Part shown: positions 49,261 through 61,263 of the stretch, piece after piece
Numbering within the stretch: the first letter of the stretch is position 1
How the letters are laid out: every line of letters starts with the position of its first letter
Source of the DNA: Rhea pennata
Lineage: Eukaryota; Chordata; Aves; Rheiformes; Rheidae
Direction of reading: 5' to 3'
Length of the DNA stretch: 64,000 nt
NCBI RefSeq assembly: GCF_028389875.1
Contig: NC_084702.1
Location: 56,554,053 to 56,618,052, forward strand
The notes under the pieces: generated by a model
Told to the model about the DNA's origin: nothing
What the model saw: the letters and a program-made list of their open reading frames with translations, nothing else
Databases searched by the model: none
Position numbers and translations under genes: made by a program

Positions 49261-52200
49261 ATGCTGTAATAACTGAAGACGTGTAGCATGTGTCTGGACG
49301 TGTAGCTGTCCTGGGAACCGAGTAGTGTCCTGCCTACCTACCATTAGAGCATTAGAGGCCTTTGGGACTCCTGTTTCTTTGAGGAAGTATTTGGTCTGGT
49401 ACGTGCACTCTGAACGTAGTTAATATATAGCAACAACATTAAGTTCAGTGCAAACATAGTTGTCTTGGCCATTTTGACTCAAAAACAGCCAGAAGAGAAT
49501 ATGGCACCCATATTTTGTCTCATGAATGATAACCTTCTTTAAGCTTGGAGATAAACATTCTCCAGGCACTGTTTGCTGGCAAGATCAGTACAACAAGCTG
49601 ACTACATAGTCAGTTCTCTTTTCTCTAGGCCAAAAGAGGTGGCGGTACTTTGGATAATGGAAACAAAACTAGTGATTTGAAGGATGCATTGAGTGCAGTG
49701 CAGAGATGCTGGGCTGACTTGCTTGTAGAACTAACTGCTGGCCTGCGTGATGTAAGCTTCACGGTCATTCAAGTATGCCTGCAGTGGTTTCTCTGGTTGT
49801 CTGGGTCTTGTCTGGCCAGGGGAGGGGGGAAAGGCATATGTGGTTCATGCACAGTGCTGTGCTTGCATGGAGGTAGCTTGAGTTTATAGCTGTCCTGGAG
49901 TTCCTAAATTGCCTGGGATTGTTAGTGCTGGGATGTGTGATGCAGAGACACCAGAATAGAGCCAGCTCAAGGCTGTCAACATCTATTAGCACTACCTGGG
50001 AGTACCTTTGGTAGAACTGAGTTAGTAAGTTCTGTCAGAGCCAAGCTCTAGTGTCTGCACTTCAGTGTTGTGGCTGTATACAAAGATATGTATGCAAATG
50101 CAAAGATAATTAAAATTTGACTGTGCTTCTGGCCAAGTGTCTCCACTTCTATCTCTGTGTACCCTGCTTCCCTGTCCCCTGTGCTGCCAACTGTTGAATG
50201 CTGTGTGCTGTTTGAGTGAGGTTATCTTGAAAGCTGACCTAGCTGTTGTGCTTTGCCACAACAATCTCGCAGCACAGATAGCCTAAGGGAGAGTGCAGGT
50301 GTGAGTGCAGGTGTGATTGCTGATTGCAGAGCCGTATTAGGAAGAGTCCTAATGTAGCTGTAACCCAGAGACTGCACTTCTACTGGTACAACTTGCTCCC
50401 TTGGTTACCATGGGATTATTGTGCTGGTTGTGAAGCATGGTTTTACTGCTAAAGTTGTATCTGCGTTTGTAGTGCTTTACCAAATTCATCACATAGACTA
50501 AGCCTTATTCCTCTGTTTGTTTTGAAGAAGTTAGTAATGTGCAGTAACAAGGATCAATGAGCATCTGTGTAACGAAGCAGCACAACAAAGAGTGTGAGGA
50601 GAAGAGCCTGTATGTGACCTGTCTGCATTTGGGAAGTAAGAGAAATCACCCAGTAGGGTGACAGCCCTCAGCTCTGGTCACTTCCATGTAAGGCAGCCAC
50701 AATGACATGCCAGTTAAAGCAGACTGCTCTGTGGAAACAGTGGGCAAAGGGATGCTGCCCCTCATTTGTGGCAGTTCTGAAAATCTACATATGTAAACAT
50801 TTTTAAGGTTGGCAGGATCTTAACTGTCAAATCTTGCATGCATCAAGTGACAAGTGCTACACTGGAGAATGAAGCTTGAGCTGGCACATGGGTGGATGTT
50901 TATCTATTGCAATTAACAGTTACATTTCTTTCAGTGACTGCACTTTAAGCTTGTGCTTCAGCTTCAAGAAGAAAACTGCTGGGAACTGAGTGTTCAGCAC
51001 ATTAAGTTTGGGCATGTAGTATGGTTTATTTGATTTTTTTCCTCTCCATTAGAGCATTTCTCAGTCTCAGAGCCTGAACGTACACAGGAAGAAAGTGATG
51101 TGTGGATGTATTTCTGCGATGGGGAATGCCATCAGCCTTCATGTATTGTCTGCATTGTGTCTGAATTCAGGACAGTAAGTTTTTCTGGTGCTGTGTTTTA
51201 GCAGCAGGTTATGTGCTTTCCCCCTGCTGAATATCTGTGCTGTGAACTGCACTGCCACATAATCCACTGCAGGATGTGGAGAAGTAGAGCCCATTTGCAC
51301 TGGGCCTTTGGAGAGGTTGGTCTGCTGAATAAAAGGAAATGAGGGAAATAAATAGCTCATAGAACATAAATAAAAATTAAAAATAAAAAGATGAAACAAG
51401 TAGAGGGAGTTTTCTGAAGAAGGAGAAGTCCCAAGTTGTGTCATGCATTCCCAAAAGATGGGTGGGATATGATGAAGACACAAGAAGGAATAGATTAGTC
51501 AATCAGCAGTGTCAGCTGGGAAGGGAACATCATGCTCTAGTGCTGTCTGGAGTTTGGCCGGCCATGACTCAGGACTAGTGTAGGCTTAAAGATCAACATG
51601 CCATGACCCCTTGACATTTGATCTTCAAATCCCAATGAGGCAAACCTGTTTGTTTTTCTGTGAGTGAACGAACTGAGCAACAGGGTTCACAGTCAAAATC
51701 GCTAATGTTCCCTGTTCTCTTCTGGAGTACAACAGGGGCCAGCAGATAATGCCAGAGGTGGCTGTATCGTTGTGATGCTACTTGTGAGATGGGTGGAGGG
51801 TGCTATTGCTGTGTACAGTGATTTGATGGTAAAATACAACTGTAAAATGAAACTGTGGAATTGTGCTGTCATATTTTATGAGTACTGTACTGAGTATATT
51901 GGGTTGGTTACCTGGAAGCTCACCATGTGGCTATGTACAGTTAAATTAGTAGACTCGTTTTGAAACAGGCAGAGGGGGAAAACAGTGGTTCTGCTAAGAC
52001 ACTCCTGAGTAAATGTCTGAGTTGTTGCTGGCCAGCAGGTGAGCTGCTGAGCCTGAGGAGCTTCGCTGACCTCCCAGAGTGTTCACCTGTGTAGGTGTCT
52101 GATGAACAGCCTCAGTCATGGATGGCACAGAGGAACTCTCTGAGATGACCCCTGTTAAGTTGATCCTCAGGGGACTGTTCTGGCTGATATCTCTGGAGAG

Positions 52201-54351
52201 TGAAGATGACTTTGCTCTGCTGTACTATTGGAGGATGTAGAGCTGGCTGCAATTTAGAGAAAATTCAGCCCAGGATGAGCCTTGCAAAATTAAATTTGTG
52301 GCAGTAGCCAAACAGGTGCTGGAGAACCAGGAGGGGAGAGAGAAGAGAGAGGGTGATCCCACAGTTACCTTCCCAAGGGGACTTCAGCTGGCTCTGGGGC
52401 TTGTTATGAGGAAGGCCTTTAAACCACTTCGGTGATGCAAGGTAGCACTACCTGACCTACTTAAGACAAATAGAAAATGTACTTTTGATATGAATTGCCA
52501 GCTTCCACTGGGCCCTTCCACAAGATGTGAGATTCCTTTCTCCCTCACCTTCCTGGGATACGTTACTGTAGGCCACTCTCTCTTCACTTAAGATCTTTCG
52601 CATTCTCCTGTTGCTGGCATATGGGACCCTCTTTTCACCTTTAACAAGACCCTCATTCCAGTCCTCTTTGCAAGGAAGGAAACTCTTTATATGCAGTAGT
52701 CTGTACAGACAGCTCTGTCTGTTCTGGCTCTGCTCTGGTATAAGGGAATATGAACATATTTCTCAGGCTGGATAGGGAGCATGAACAGTGTTGGAAGTGA
52801 GGCAGTGGGCCTGTGTCCTATCGGTAGGTCATGGTGTTTTGGAGGAAGAATTTGCCCCTGCTTCTACAGCAAGAAGCTGCTTGCAGATGCCTGATTTGCC
52901 CAAGACAGCAGGTAGAGGAATCCCTCAAGTCCCTCACTGCTGGCATGAAGAGGAGGATGCTCTTAGCCAGTGTTTGGAGGCCCTGCCCCATGACAGCCTT
53001 CAGTAACAAAGCCTTCTTTGATAACTCCAAGTAATGGTGAGGGCTGGCTTGCCAATAGGGAAAGGCCTGGCTCTCAGACATGGTACAGCATGGAGGAGCA
53101 TGGCCAGAAGCAGGGAAATGGCAATGGCTCGACACTGCTGCTACAGGCCACAGCTTCTACCACCCACACTTCAAATTGAGATAGTAGGCTTTTGGATAAA
53201 AGAGATTTCATGAGCATTATTGTTTCAAAACATCTTTTTCTTTCATGTGAGGTTTACATTTAAACAAATTAAGCACAAATAATTACTGTAGATGTACTGT
53301 TTCGCAGAGGCACTGAAGTCAGACCTGTCAGACCTGCTAGGTAGGAACAGGGGCTCCGCAGGGCAATATGGCCTGAAAGCCATTTGGGGAGCTTGGCGAC
53401 ACAGTTCGGATACCAAAATGTGTGCTGACCTATACAGGTATCATATTCTAGCTAATCACAGGTTCCCTTAACTTGAACCCAGGTCCCTTTGTGTGGGGCA
53501 GCTTATTCCTCTTTTAGGACAGAGCAAGCTTCTCACAGTTAGTTTGCAGTTGAGAGGGGAGTTGCACATCTCTGTTTCGATATGTAAACATATCGGCATC
53601 TATCCTGTATGGATAGAAAGGGCAATGCAGCACATCTAACCTAATAGCCTCTCTCCTTCCTCCCAGGGCACCTACCTCTCCATTCACTTACACAAGGAGC
53701 CGAGGCTGCTGAGTTGAAGTCAGATGTTTAAGTATCTTGACTTGCTGTAGGGTGTTTCTGTGCGGTAGGATATTCACTGTAAATTTGCACCCTCAATTTT
53801 GCATATTGACTTCCTAGTTTGGGAAAACTTGTAGTATGGGGAAATAGTACTGTACCAGTGGAGAAAGGGCACAAAGCACGACATTGGAATATGTGTTCTC
53901 AGACAAAGGTGTATGTAAGGTACCAAGCTGGCTGTCCAAGTCCAGTAGTATTAGTGATGTTCAGGATCTGACAGAGAACACTATTCTTCAGCTGCAGCTT
54001 GAGGGGATGACATTTTAAATAGAGAATCACATTTTGCTTTGTTTTCCTAAAAACAGCAAAAAGAGCTGATACTGTGACTGAAAGCTCCCTCTTCTGTTTC
54101 TAGCTGATACTGCACATTGCCTTTAACAAATGGAAAACTTAATCCAGGTTTTCTTGTGCTGTGTAGATAGGTTTGTCATGCTCCATATCAAAACACATGA
54201 AAATATGTGATGTTAAAGGAGAAGAAGCACTTAACAAATTATATTAAATATCTTTGTTAAACTAGGGATCAGGAAAGCAGATTGTCTGGTGAAGACACAG
54301 GTCTCCTATAGAGGACCTTCTGAAGTAGGATATTCTGATGGTATCATCCAG

Positions 54352-54379
54352 TCTCTCTCTCTCTCTCTTTTTTTTTTTT
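54352..54379 (+). repeat. (TC)n followed by T13
   Basis: Eight alternating TC units directly followed by a T run. Simple repeat. Confidence 0.85.
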
Positions 54380-57307
54380 GACCTAAAACTTTGTTAAATT
54401 GAAATTTTCCAAGCACAGTCTTATCTGAACAAAAAGAGGTATTGTTTATGTCCTGTAATCCCCAACTTTCTGAAGTAATATGACATGCAGATTTCTTTTC
54501 AGCAATAGTTGATTTTTTCATTATTTTCACACCCTGTGTGAGGTTTGTCATTGTCAACATTGACCTGCAGATGTCTGTAACTGAATGCCTGTTTACCCAG
54601 GGCCATTGTAGCTACAAATAACTCTGCACTGGTGAAGGTGGTAACTCTAGCTGCTTCCTAAGTTGAGTGGACTTAAGTAAGAAACAAATGTATTTCTTAA
54701 GTAAGAAATGAATCTTTGCAACCCTTTGAGTGAGGGAGAGCCCCATTTGTACATTTTTGACCAGTTTTCCATCTTTTTCAATGAAGAATTGTAATACTCT
54801 TGCAAGATGCCACAAGAATACTTCTGTTTGATATCAAAGGCAGGACTAAGGCTGGGAGGCAGCTTTGGAGCTACCACCCGTCATCTCAGGTGAGTCAGGG
54901 GCAGCAGAGAGTGGCAGACCTGTCCAGTCAGCGGGGCGCTCTCGTATCATTAAAGGAGATGGTGAGAGTGTCTGCCTTTCATTTTACCACAAATTTCTCT
55001 TGAGAGTAAATTCCAGAATGAAGAATAGAGAACACTCAAATGTAGATGCTTGTAATACTGTTATTTAAGAGCTTTCTGTGGGTCAGGAACAGCTGTAATC
55101 TTGGCTGTTAGAAATTTATTGTTCATTTACTTAGTGAGTGATGTAATTTTACTTAGATGCTCCTTAGAATAAACATTATCAGTGCCTGTTCTACTTACTG
55201 TTTCAATGACCCTTGGAAGATAGACCATGTCAGCGAAATTCATAAACGTACCCAAACTACGGAACAGTGCAGCTAATGCAGCTGTCACAGCTCGTAAGAT
55301 ACTATTTTATGCCATACTTCTGCTAAAGTATGAATCCAAGGAGACCCAAGTGGTATGCATTGCTTCTTTCTGTCAGAGAACAGAGATACTTATTTTTCTG
55401 TGATTAAATGAACATATTTAAATTAAACACCCAAATTTACACAGAGGAAAAGAAGTTGGTAGCACATTCACCCTGGATTTGCTGGCAATTTGGATCTGCA
55501 GATTAACCACGTTAAACAGAGTTAGGTAATGTTCTTCTAAATCAAAGTGAAGATAAAAACAAGCAATTTCCTAATACAAAGAATTCTTTGGAAAAAGGGA
55601 GCAAGGAAGGATGGTGATATCATCATCACCCTTTCTAGTCCAGGGGTGGCAGTGCTACGTATTGTCAAAAGCACATCTGAAAACTCATTTAATACCAGAC
55701 TTGACATTTGTTTCAGAGGATTGTCCTACCTTCTCTTGAAATAACAGAGGAATGACAAACATTTAACAAGCCTTTTAAGCTCAGGCAAAAGAGTTAGTTT
55801 GAAAAACCTGATTTCACTCTAAAAATCACTGCACAAGGTAGAAAAATATTTGCAGAGAAATTAAAAGCTTAAATTGGAAAATGTTTTGTATAATATTAGT
55901 CATTGTCATTCTCCTTTTATAGCTTTTATAGGTCTGAAAAGCAAATGATAGAAACTCATATAGTTTTAATTGTAGATGAATTTCTTTTCACTGAGAAATA
56001 TACCTCTTTGAAGGTACAATATAACTGTTATCAAAATCTCACTGATAACAAGTGTAGAAAACTCATAAGAATCAGTGTTTGAATGCAACTTTTGTAATAT
56101 TTTGTGGCTGAGAAAGAATTTAAACAGTTTTAATGTGGCTATTTGAAGTAAAAAGAAGACCCACTGATCAAAGGTGGAATATCACTCAGCATGGGGGACA
56201 GGAGATGAGAAAGAAATTGTCTTCTCTTTCAGAATTGTCATCTCTTTCAAGCCTTTGTTATAGGGTTACTTGAAAAAAAAGGTAAGAGCAATAAAACATT
56301 ACTCATACTTTTAGAAGTCAATGGAGCAGTAAATTTCTGAGTGGATTTATGCACAATTACTCTGATTTCCACAGCAGACATAGTGACTATTTTTAGCAGC
56401 AAATAGACAAAGCAGATAATTTTTTTGTGGGCTTTCTGTCTGTCATAACTTTTACTCATCCATTTTAATTCACTTCAGTGATTTTATTCCATTTTATTTC
56501 CAAATTATAATAATATATTTTAACTGTGATCTGTATGGGTTGAGTAACAGTTTTGTAGTCACTTGTATCTATTTCTTCTCTTCCAACATTTATCTAATGC
56601 CTTTGTTTTTATGCATTAGAGGTGTTTACTGAAATCTATTCCATTGAGACTACTTCTGTGCATCTAATAATGCTGGACTTGAAAGTGAGCTAATGGCTAA
56701 GATCAGCCATATAAAACAGGTCTAGCACCTATGGAATAGCAAGATCATGGGAAATGATACACTACCTCTTTAGAAAACTTTTTGTTGCAGAGTGAGACCT
56801 GATGAGGTCTGCTGAAGCTGAGGTTTTGGAGGTGTGGGACTCTCTTTCTGCAAATGCAAGGGCTGAAAGGTTGGTTGTACAGGCATTTTGTTCAGGAGGG
56901 GCAGAAGGTGAGGAAAAACACAGCAAAGAGAGGGAGCAGGGAAACAAAACTCACATGGTGATGGCAAGTGCTGGGAAACACTGGAGCATGGGACCTGCCA
57001 TCATTTGAGTTGTGGTCAGGGAAATGGGTATGTTTCCTGGGTATATACTGCCCTGGAAGCAGGAATAATCCCTGTCACCATGTGAACCTGGGCTCACATC
57101 CAGACTCTCTGCATCTCAGATGCAACAAAATTGAGTTATGTGATACAGGAGAGCAGTATGAGATGGAAGAGTGCCCAGTGTGTGAGTCAGGAGGCCAACA
57201 TGGAGCTCTAGAGGTCAGGGCATGTTACTTTGCATGATGCAAAAAGCTCTAGTCTAGACTGCAGCTCAGAGAAGGTACCTGCATAGGGCTGGCTGGGTTG
57301 TGAGCTG

Positions 57308-57338
57308 CAGCGCAGCCAGATTCTGTGGTGCTGCGCTG
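57308..57338. repeat. Perfect 9-bp inverted repeat (hairpin)
   Basis: Arms CAGCGCAGC (57308-57316) and GCTGCGCTG (57330-57338) pair perfectly around a 13-nt loop, just upstream of the tRNA-Val-like SINE. Whether it is functional or chance is unknown. Confidence 0.5.
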
Positions 57339-57351
57339 TGAATGTGACGGT

Positions 57352-57492
57352 AGAGGGACAGTGTAGTGGTTATCACATCTGCTTTACACACTGAAGGTCC
57401 AGGGTTCAAGCCCCAATGGAACCAACACTGGGAAATCTTTGGTTGGACTAGATGATCTCCAGAGGTCCCTTCTAACCTTACTGATTCTGTGA
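57352..57492 (+). mobile_element. SINE: tRNA-Val(UAC)-derived head with CR1-type 3' tail
   Basis: From about 57360 the sequence follows tRNA-Val(UAC): AGTGTAGTGGTTATCAC (A box), the anticodon arm TCTGCTTTACAC, GAAGGTCC, a B box GGTTCAAGCCC (57403-57413), and the 3' end AATGGAACCA. The first eight bases no longer pair with the 3' acceptor end, and the anticodon stem is damaged, so it is not a working tRNA gene. From 57441 comes GGTTGGACTAGATGATCTCC, then GGTCCCTTCTAACC, ending GATTCTGTGA, the CR1-type tail. The tail is nearly the same as that of the SINE at 8868-9009. The head is different, so this is a separate family. I do not recognise a named avian SINE with this head. Confidence 0.85.
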
Positions 57493-58479
57493 GATGGAGG
57501 CACCATAGCAGGACAATGCCAGCTGGGTGTCAGCTGAGTGTGTCTGCCCAAGGCTGTGTATTCTCAGGTTCTCCTCCAAACAGAAACAAGATATATGACC
57601 CTCCAAATTCTAGGTAAACTGTAAGATGTGAAGAGGCTTTTTCTGTTTCTCTTACCATTTCAGCTGTCCTTGCTACTCTCATGCATGTCATTAGTTATGG
57701 TGTTCACTAAATATGGAACAACCACCTAATTTGCTTGCCTTTTAAAGATAATTAAACCAACTGTACCTTGCAGACTCTTCCTCTGGCTTTCCATTTACAT
57801 CAGCTTTTAACAATCAGCCTGACTTCTGCTGAGACATGCATTGCTGCTCTTAGAGCTTGTCCAGCTCCATTCCTAGAGCCATCAGGAATTCACCTATCTG
57901 GAGTAGATACCTCAGAGCAACAGAGCTGTAATAGCAATGACAGCATCTTGGGAGGTTTACAAGTACTTTCTACTTACAGAGTTTTACTTTGTTATGAGCT
58001 GGTTCTTGAACTGTCTATGGCTGTTTTGTCTACTTTGGACTTTTTAATGAATTTTCTCCCTATTGCAATATTACTGGGACAGCTTTGCTATTGTAACTGC
58101 ACAGCCCTCCAGGAAAGAAACTATATGTTCGAATTGGCATCATTCCTTTATTGTTCTTGAGATTTTTTTTTAACCTAAGAGTATAACTGATGTTTTATGT
58201 CAAACAAAAACTAGTTCTAGTCTAGTAACCTGCTAGGATCAGTAGCAGATGTTTAAGAAAGAGAATTAATGTGGGGCAAGGTGATGCTTGCCCAAAATAC
58301 TCACCCAGTTTCCAGTGATTTGCATTTCAGAATGTCTCAATGACACATGGTTTTGTATTTAGTAATCCTCAATAAATATTTCCTGGGAATTTGTTATAGC
58401 AAGCAGTTTCACAGCCTAAAAATCCACTTCTGTTTGTTTTGAACTTTTTTTAATATCTCCTTATTTTTATATTGAAAAG
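57493..58479. other. Intergenic DNA between the SINE and a CR1 relic
   Basis: No recognisable gene. A 130-codon frame at 57768-58160 has no family resemblance and no supporting splice or promoter signal that I can see. Confidence 0.55.
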
Positions 58480-59960
58480 ACCATGAATAATTACTCCTTA
58501 CTCACCTTCTCCATACCACTCATGAATGTATGGACTTCTTGCATGTCCCTACTCAGCTATGTCCTTCTGCAAACTGAAGAGCCCTTGCATATTTAGTGGG
58601 TTTTAATTCAAAAGCTGTTTCATACTGTTGATCATGTTTGCTGCTCTTCTCTGTACCTCTTCTAACGCTGCTTTATTTTTTTTAAATGAAGATGACTAGG
58701 ATTACCATGATACTGAAGAAGTGAGCTGCCTTTGGAATTACATAATGACATAAGAATGTTTCTTGTTCTGTTCTCTATTTCTTTCCTAAAATAGTTTGTT
58801 TTCTGGTTGTTACTGGACTGACATTTTCATAGAAACTTGCAATAATCACAAAATTTCACTCATGAATCCTGACAGTCAACACAAAGCTCATGCCTGTGTA
58901 CAAAAAATGGATTTTCCCCATGTCACTTGGCATTTATCTACCTTGAATTTATCTGCCCACTTAATGTCATTCAATTAGTACCATGAGGTCCTTCTGCATT
59001 TTTCACAACTGGTCTTCAAATTTGTCCCTGTATATAGTTTTAGACAGTCTAAGAACTTTATCCCTTTGCTATTCATTCCCTTTCCCAGATCATTAATGAA
59101 TGTATTGAATAGCACTGGCCTTAGCACAGATTCCTGTGGGGCTCCATTGGTGGTTTTAGTTCACTGTAAAAACTGGTAATGAATTCTTTATTTCCTATCT
59201 TTCATTAGTCATTTATCTATGTGAGACTTTTTCTTTAATGCCATGGCAGCCGCATTTCTTTCAGAGTGAGGGAATGCTTTCTGGCAATAAAGATAGACTG
59301 TAATCAGTGAAGTCACCCACTCACTGACTCCTTCAGGGAATGCCAGTAGATTTAAGTAATGATTTCTTTTCACTTTTCTGCAGTATATTGTATTAGGCTG
59401 GTTTCTATCTCCGCCTGGTATGGACAGCAGATTTACTGTTTAGCAGTTCTCTGGATATTGCCTGGAACCCTTTTAAATGGCCAAAATCGCTCAGTTCCAG
59501 CACTGTGGTCTTGAGGCAGATTTGGAGTGAGACACTCCCGAGCAGACCTGATCATTGGTTCATCCTCAAGTTCCTCTAGACCCCCCAGGGTGGATACCAT
59601 GGAGCTGTGACAGATTGTTACTACTTGTTTTCAGCATTTGTCCAACAACGTCTTCTACCTGCGCTTCAGTTTGAGACAGATCCTTTAGTGTGTCCCCCTT
59701 TCTCTACTCTTTGGGAACCTCCCCAAGCTCCACCACAGTGAACACACATGCAAAGTTTTTTTTTGTTGTTGTTGTTGTTTTTAGGTTTTCTGTTTTGGCC
59801 TTATCTTCTTTAAACACTTCTTCTCTATACCCTTATCATCTATTGGTCCTCAATGCCCTCTTCAGGGTTCTTGGCCCTATTGCATTAGAAAACAAATTTA
59901 TGACTTTTTGCAGCTTCTTTGTCCTAAAACTTTTGAAGAGACCGTGTCCCTTTGTTCTTT
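58480..59960 (-). mobile_element. Long CR1/L3-type LINE relic, minus strand
   Basis: The + strand again shows CR1/L3 antisense blocks in family order: GCTCTTCTCTGTACCTCTTC, TTGAATTTATCTGCCCACTT, CAGATCATTAATGAATGTAT, GAATAGCACTGGCCTTAGCA, CAGATTCCTGTGGGGCTCCA, AGACAGATCCTTTAGTGTGT, and finally GGCCTTATCTTCTTTAAACA with GGTCCTCAATGCC. It extends further toward the element's 5' side than the copy at 48.2-49.3 kb, reaching the linker before the reverse transcriptase. It is strongly degraded with no long coding frame. Boundaries are approximate. Confidence 0.7.
59752..59782 (+). repeat. T-run plus (GTT)n microsatellite
   Basis: About nine T followed by five GTT units, embedded in the CR1 relic. 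Simple repeat growth inside an old element. Confidence 0.8.
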
Positions 59961-61009
59961 TCTTCTCTTCCATTTCCTCTCAAAACAATAGCATTGATGT
60001 TAAATATTTTTGAACTTTTTTTCCTCCCACAGCAAGTGGCAAGCTTGGGATGAATTATTAAGGACCATAAGTTTTTATGGTTGCAGGTTGTCAGTCTGCC
60101 TTTCATTAACGGAATGTACAGCTTGAATTCAGTAAAGCATGTGCCTAAATTCCTTTGTTTTAATGTTGACCTATGAGGGACTCATTTAAATTCTCTGCAG
60201 AATTCATAGCTCTAGCTAAAATGTCATGGGCATTGGTATTTGCTTTCTCTCTTAATTTTTAAGGATATTACTTCTCTTTTTGCTTGTCTCTGATAATGAA
60301 GACCATTTGTGATAGCAAAGCTTGTTGTAAATATGCAGGAATTAAATATCTACGTGTGTTCTGAAGCAGTCAGGTGCAAGTTTTGACTCCCTTGGGCCCT
60401 ACAAGTTGAATAATTGTGGTAGTCATTGCTAGCACAAGATCTGGAAGTGCTCGGTAGCAGTTCTTCAGCAGGACACTAAGGGGCAGCCCCAGACCAAATT
60501 AAATTTTTCTTTTTATATATCCACAAACTCAGAGAAAACCTTACTCATCTTATTTTTGTGTATTGATTTAATATCAGCAAAACTCAGGAATATTCAATAA
60601 AGCTAGGCTAGAGTTTTCCAGAGGCAGGAGTTTTCCCCTCATTTAATTTTTTGGAAGGAAGTTACTTCTGCCAATACACTGGTGATACGGAAGCTGTTTA
60701 CTTGCTAGTTATCTCAAGACTGGCCTGTTTGAACTCACAGCATGCAGACAGAGCAGAGAGAATGGAAAAGCTGCTGTGAGCTCTGCCTTGGTGGCTGTCT
60801 GTGCATTGCAACATGGCCAAGCACCTGTACAAGCAGCGCTCAGTGACTTGTACAGGCCGGGGGCCATCCCAGCTCAGAGGAGCTCATTGCCACCAGAGAG
60901 CAGTCTTACCAGTTATATCAGCTCTAACAAGCTTACTGCCAAAATAGTAGCTGCTGGGTGTATAGTTAGAGACCAGACAAGCAAAAGAAGGAGGCACCGA
61001 GGCACAACT

Positions 61010-61095
61010 CACTCAGTGGCCTGCCCCAGGCTGGAGAAAACCTGTGGAAGAAAGTGAATCCTGTTTTCCTGTGCCTCAGACTGTGGTGCTAACCA
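61010..61095 (+). mobile_element. Possible MIR-like (CORE-SINE) fragment
   Basis: The order CTCAGTGGCCTGCCCCAGGC, AACCTGTGG, GAATCC, TGCCTCAGACTGTGGTGCTA, ACC resembles the 3' part of ancient amniote MIR-like SINEs. The match is weak and from memory; a library search is needed. Confidence 0.25.
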
Positions 61096-61199
61096 GAAGT
61101 CTGGGAGAAATGCAGCAGCAAAGGGACTTCAGGTTACAAACTAATGAAAGCTCATGGTTGACATTGTTAGGGGTTCGTGCATGGCCTGCATATGTTGCT

Positions 61200-61263
61200 G
61201 AGCCCTCAAGGGTGGAACATCCTCCATGCCAGAGCCCTCAAGGGTGGAACATCCTCCATGCCA
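61200..61263 (+). repeat. 32-bp perfect tandem duplication
   Basis: Two copies of a unit beginning AGCCCTCAAGGGTGGAACAT, period 32, with no difference over the shared 30 bp. The identity implies a recent duplication. The unit contains a short palindrome CCCTCAAGGG (one central mismatch pair). Confidence 0.9.

Larger units (their letters stand above)
49261..57350. other. Downstream intergenic DNA, no gene recognised
   Basis: About 8 kb with frames no longer than about 115 codons and no recognisable family. S100Z is expected downstream of F2RL1 by human synteny, but its two EF-hand coding exons were not seen here. One CT microsatellite is at 54352-54379, and a 12-bp tandem duplication (GAGTGCAGGTGT) is near 50291. 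Confidence 0.55.

Noticed and set aside
57352-57424. Functional tRNA-Val gene
   Set aside because: The 5' acceptor strand does not pair with the 3' end, the anticodon stem is broken, and a CR1-type tail follows.
57768-58160. 130-codon frame with hydrophobic stretches
   Set aside because: No family match and it abuts an old LINE relic; the hydrophobicity reflects T-rich codons.
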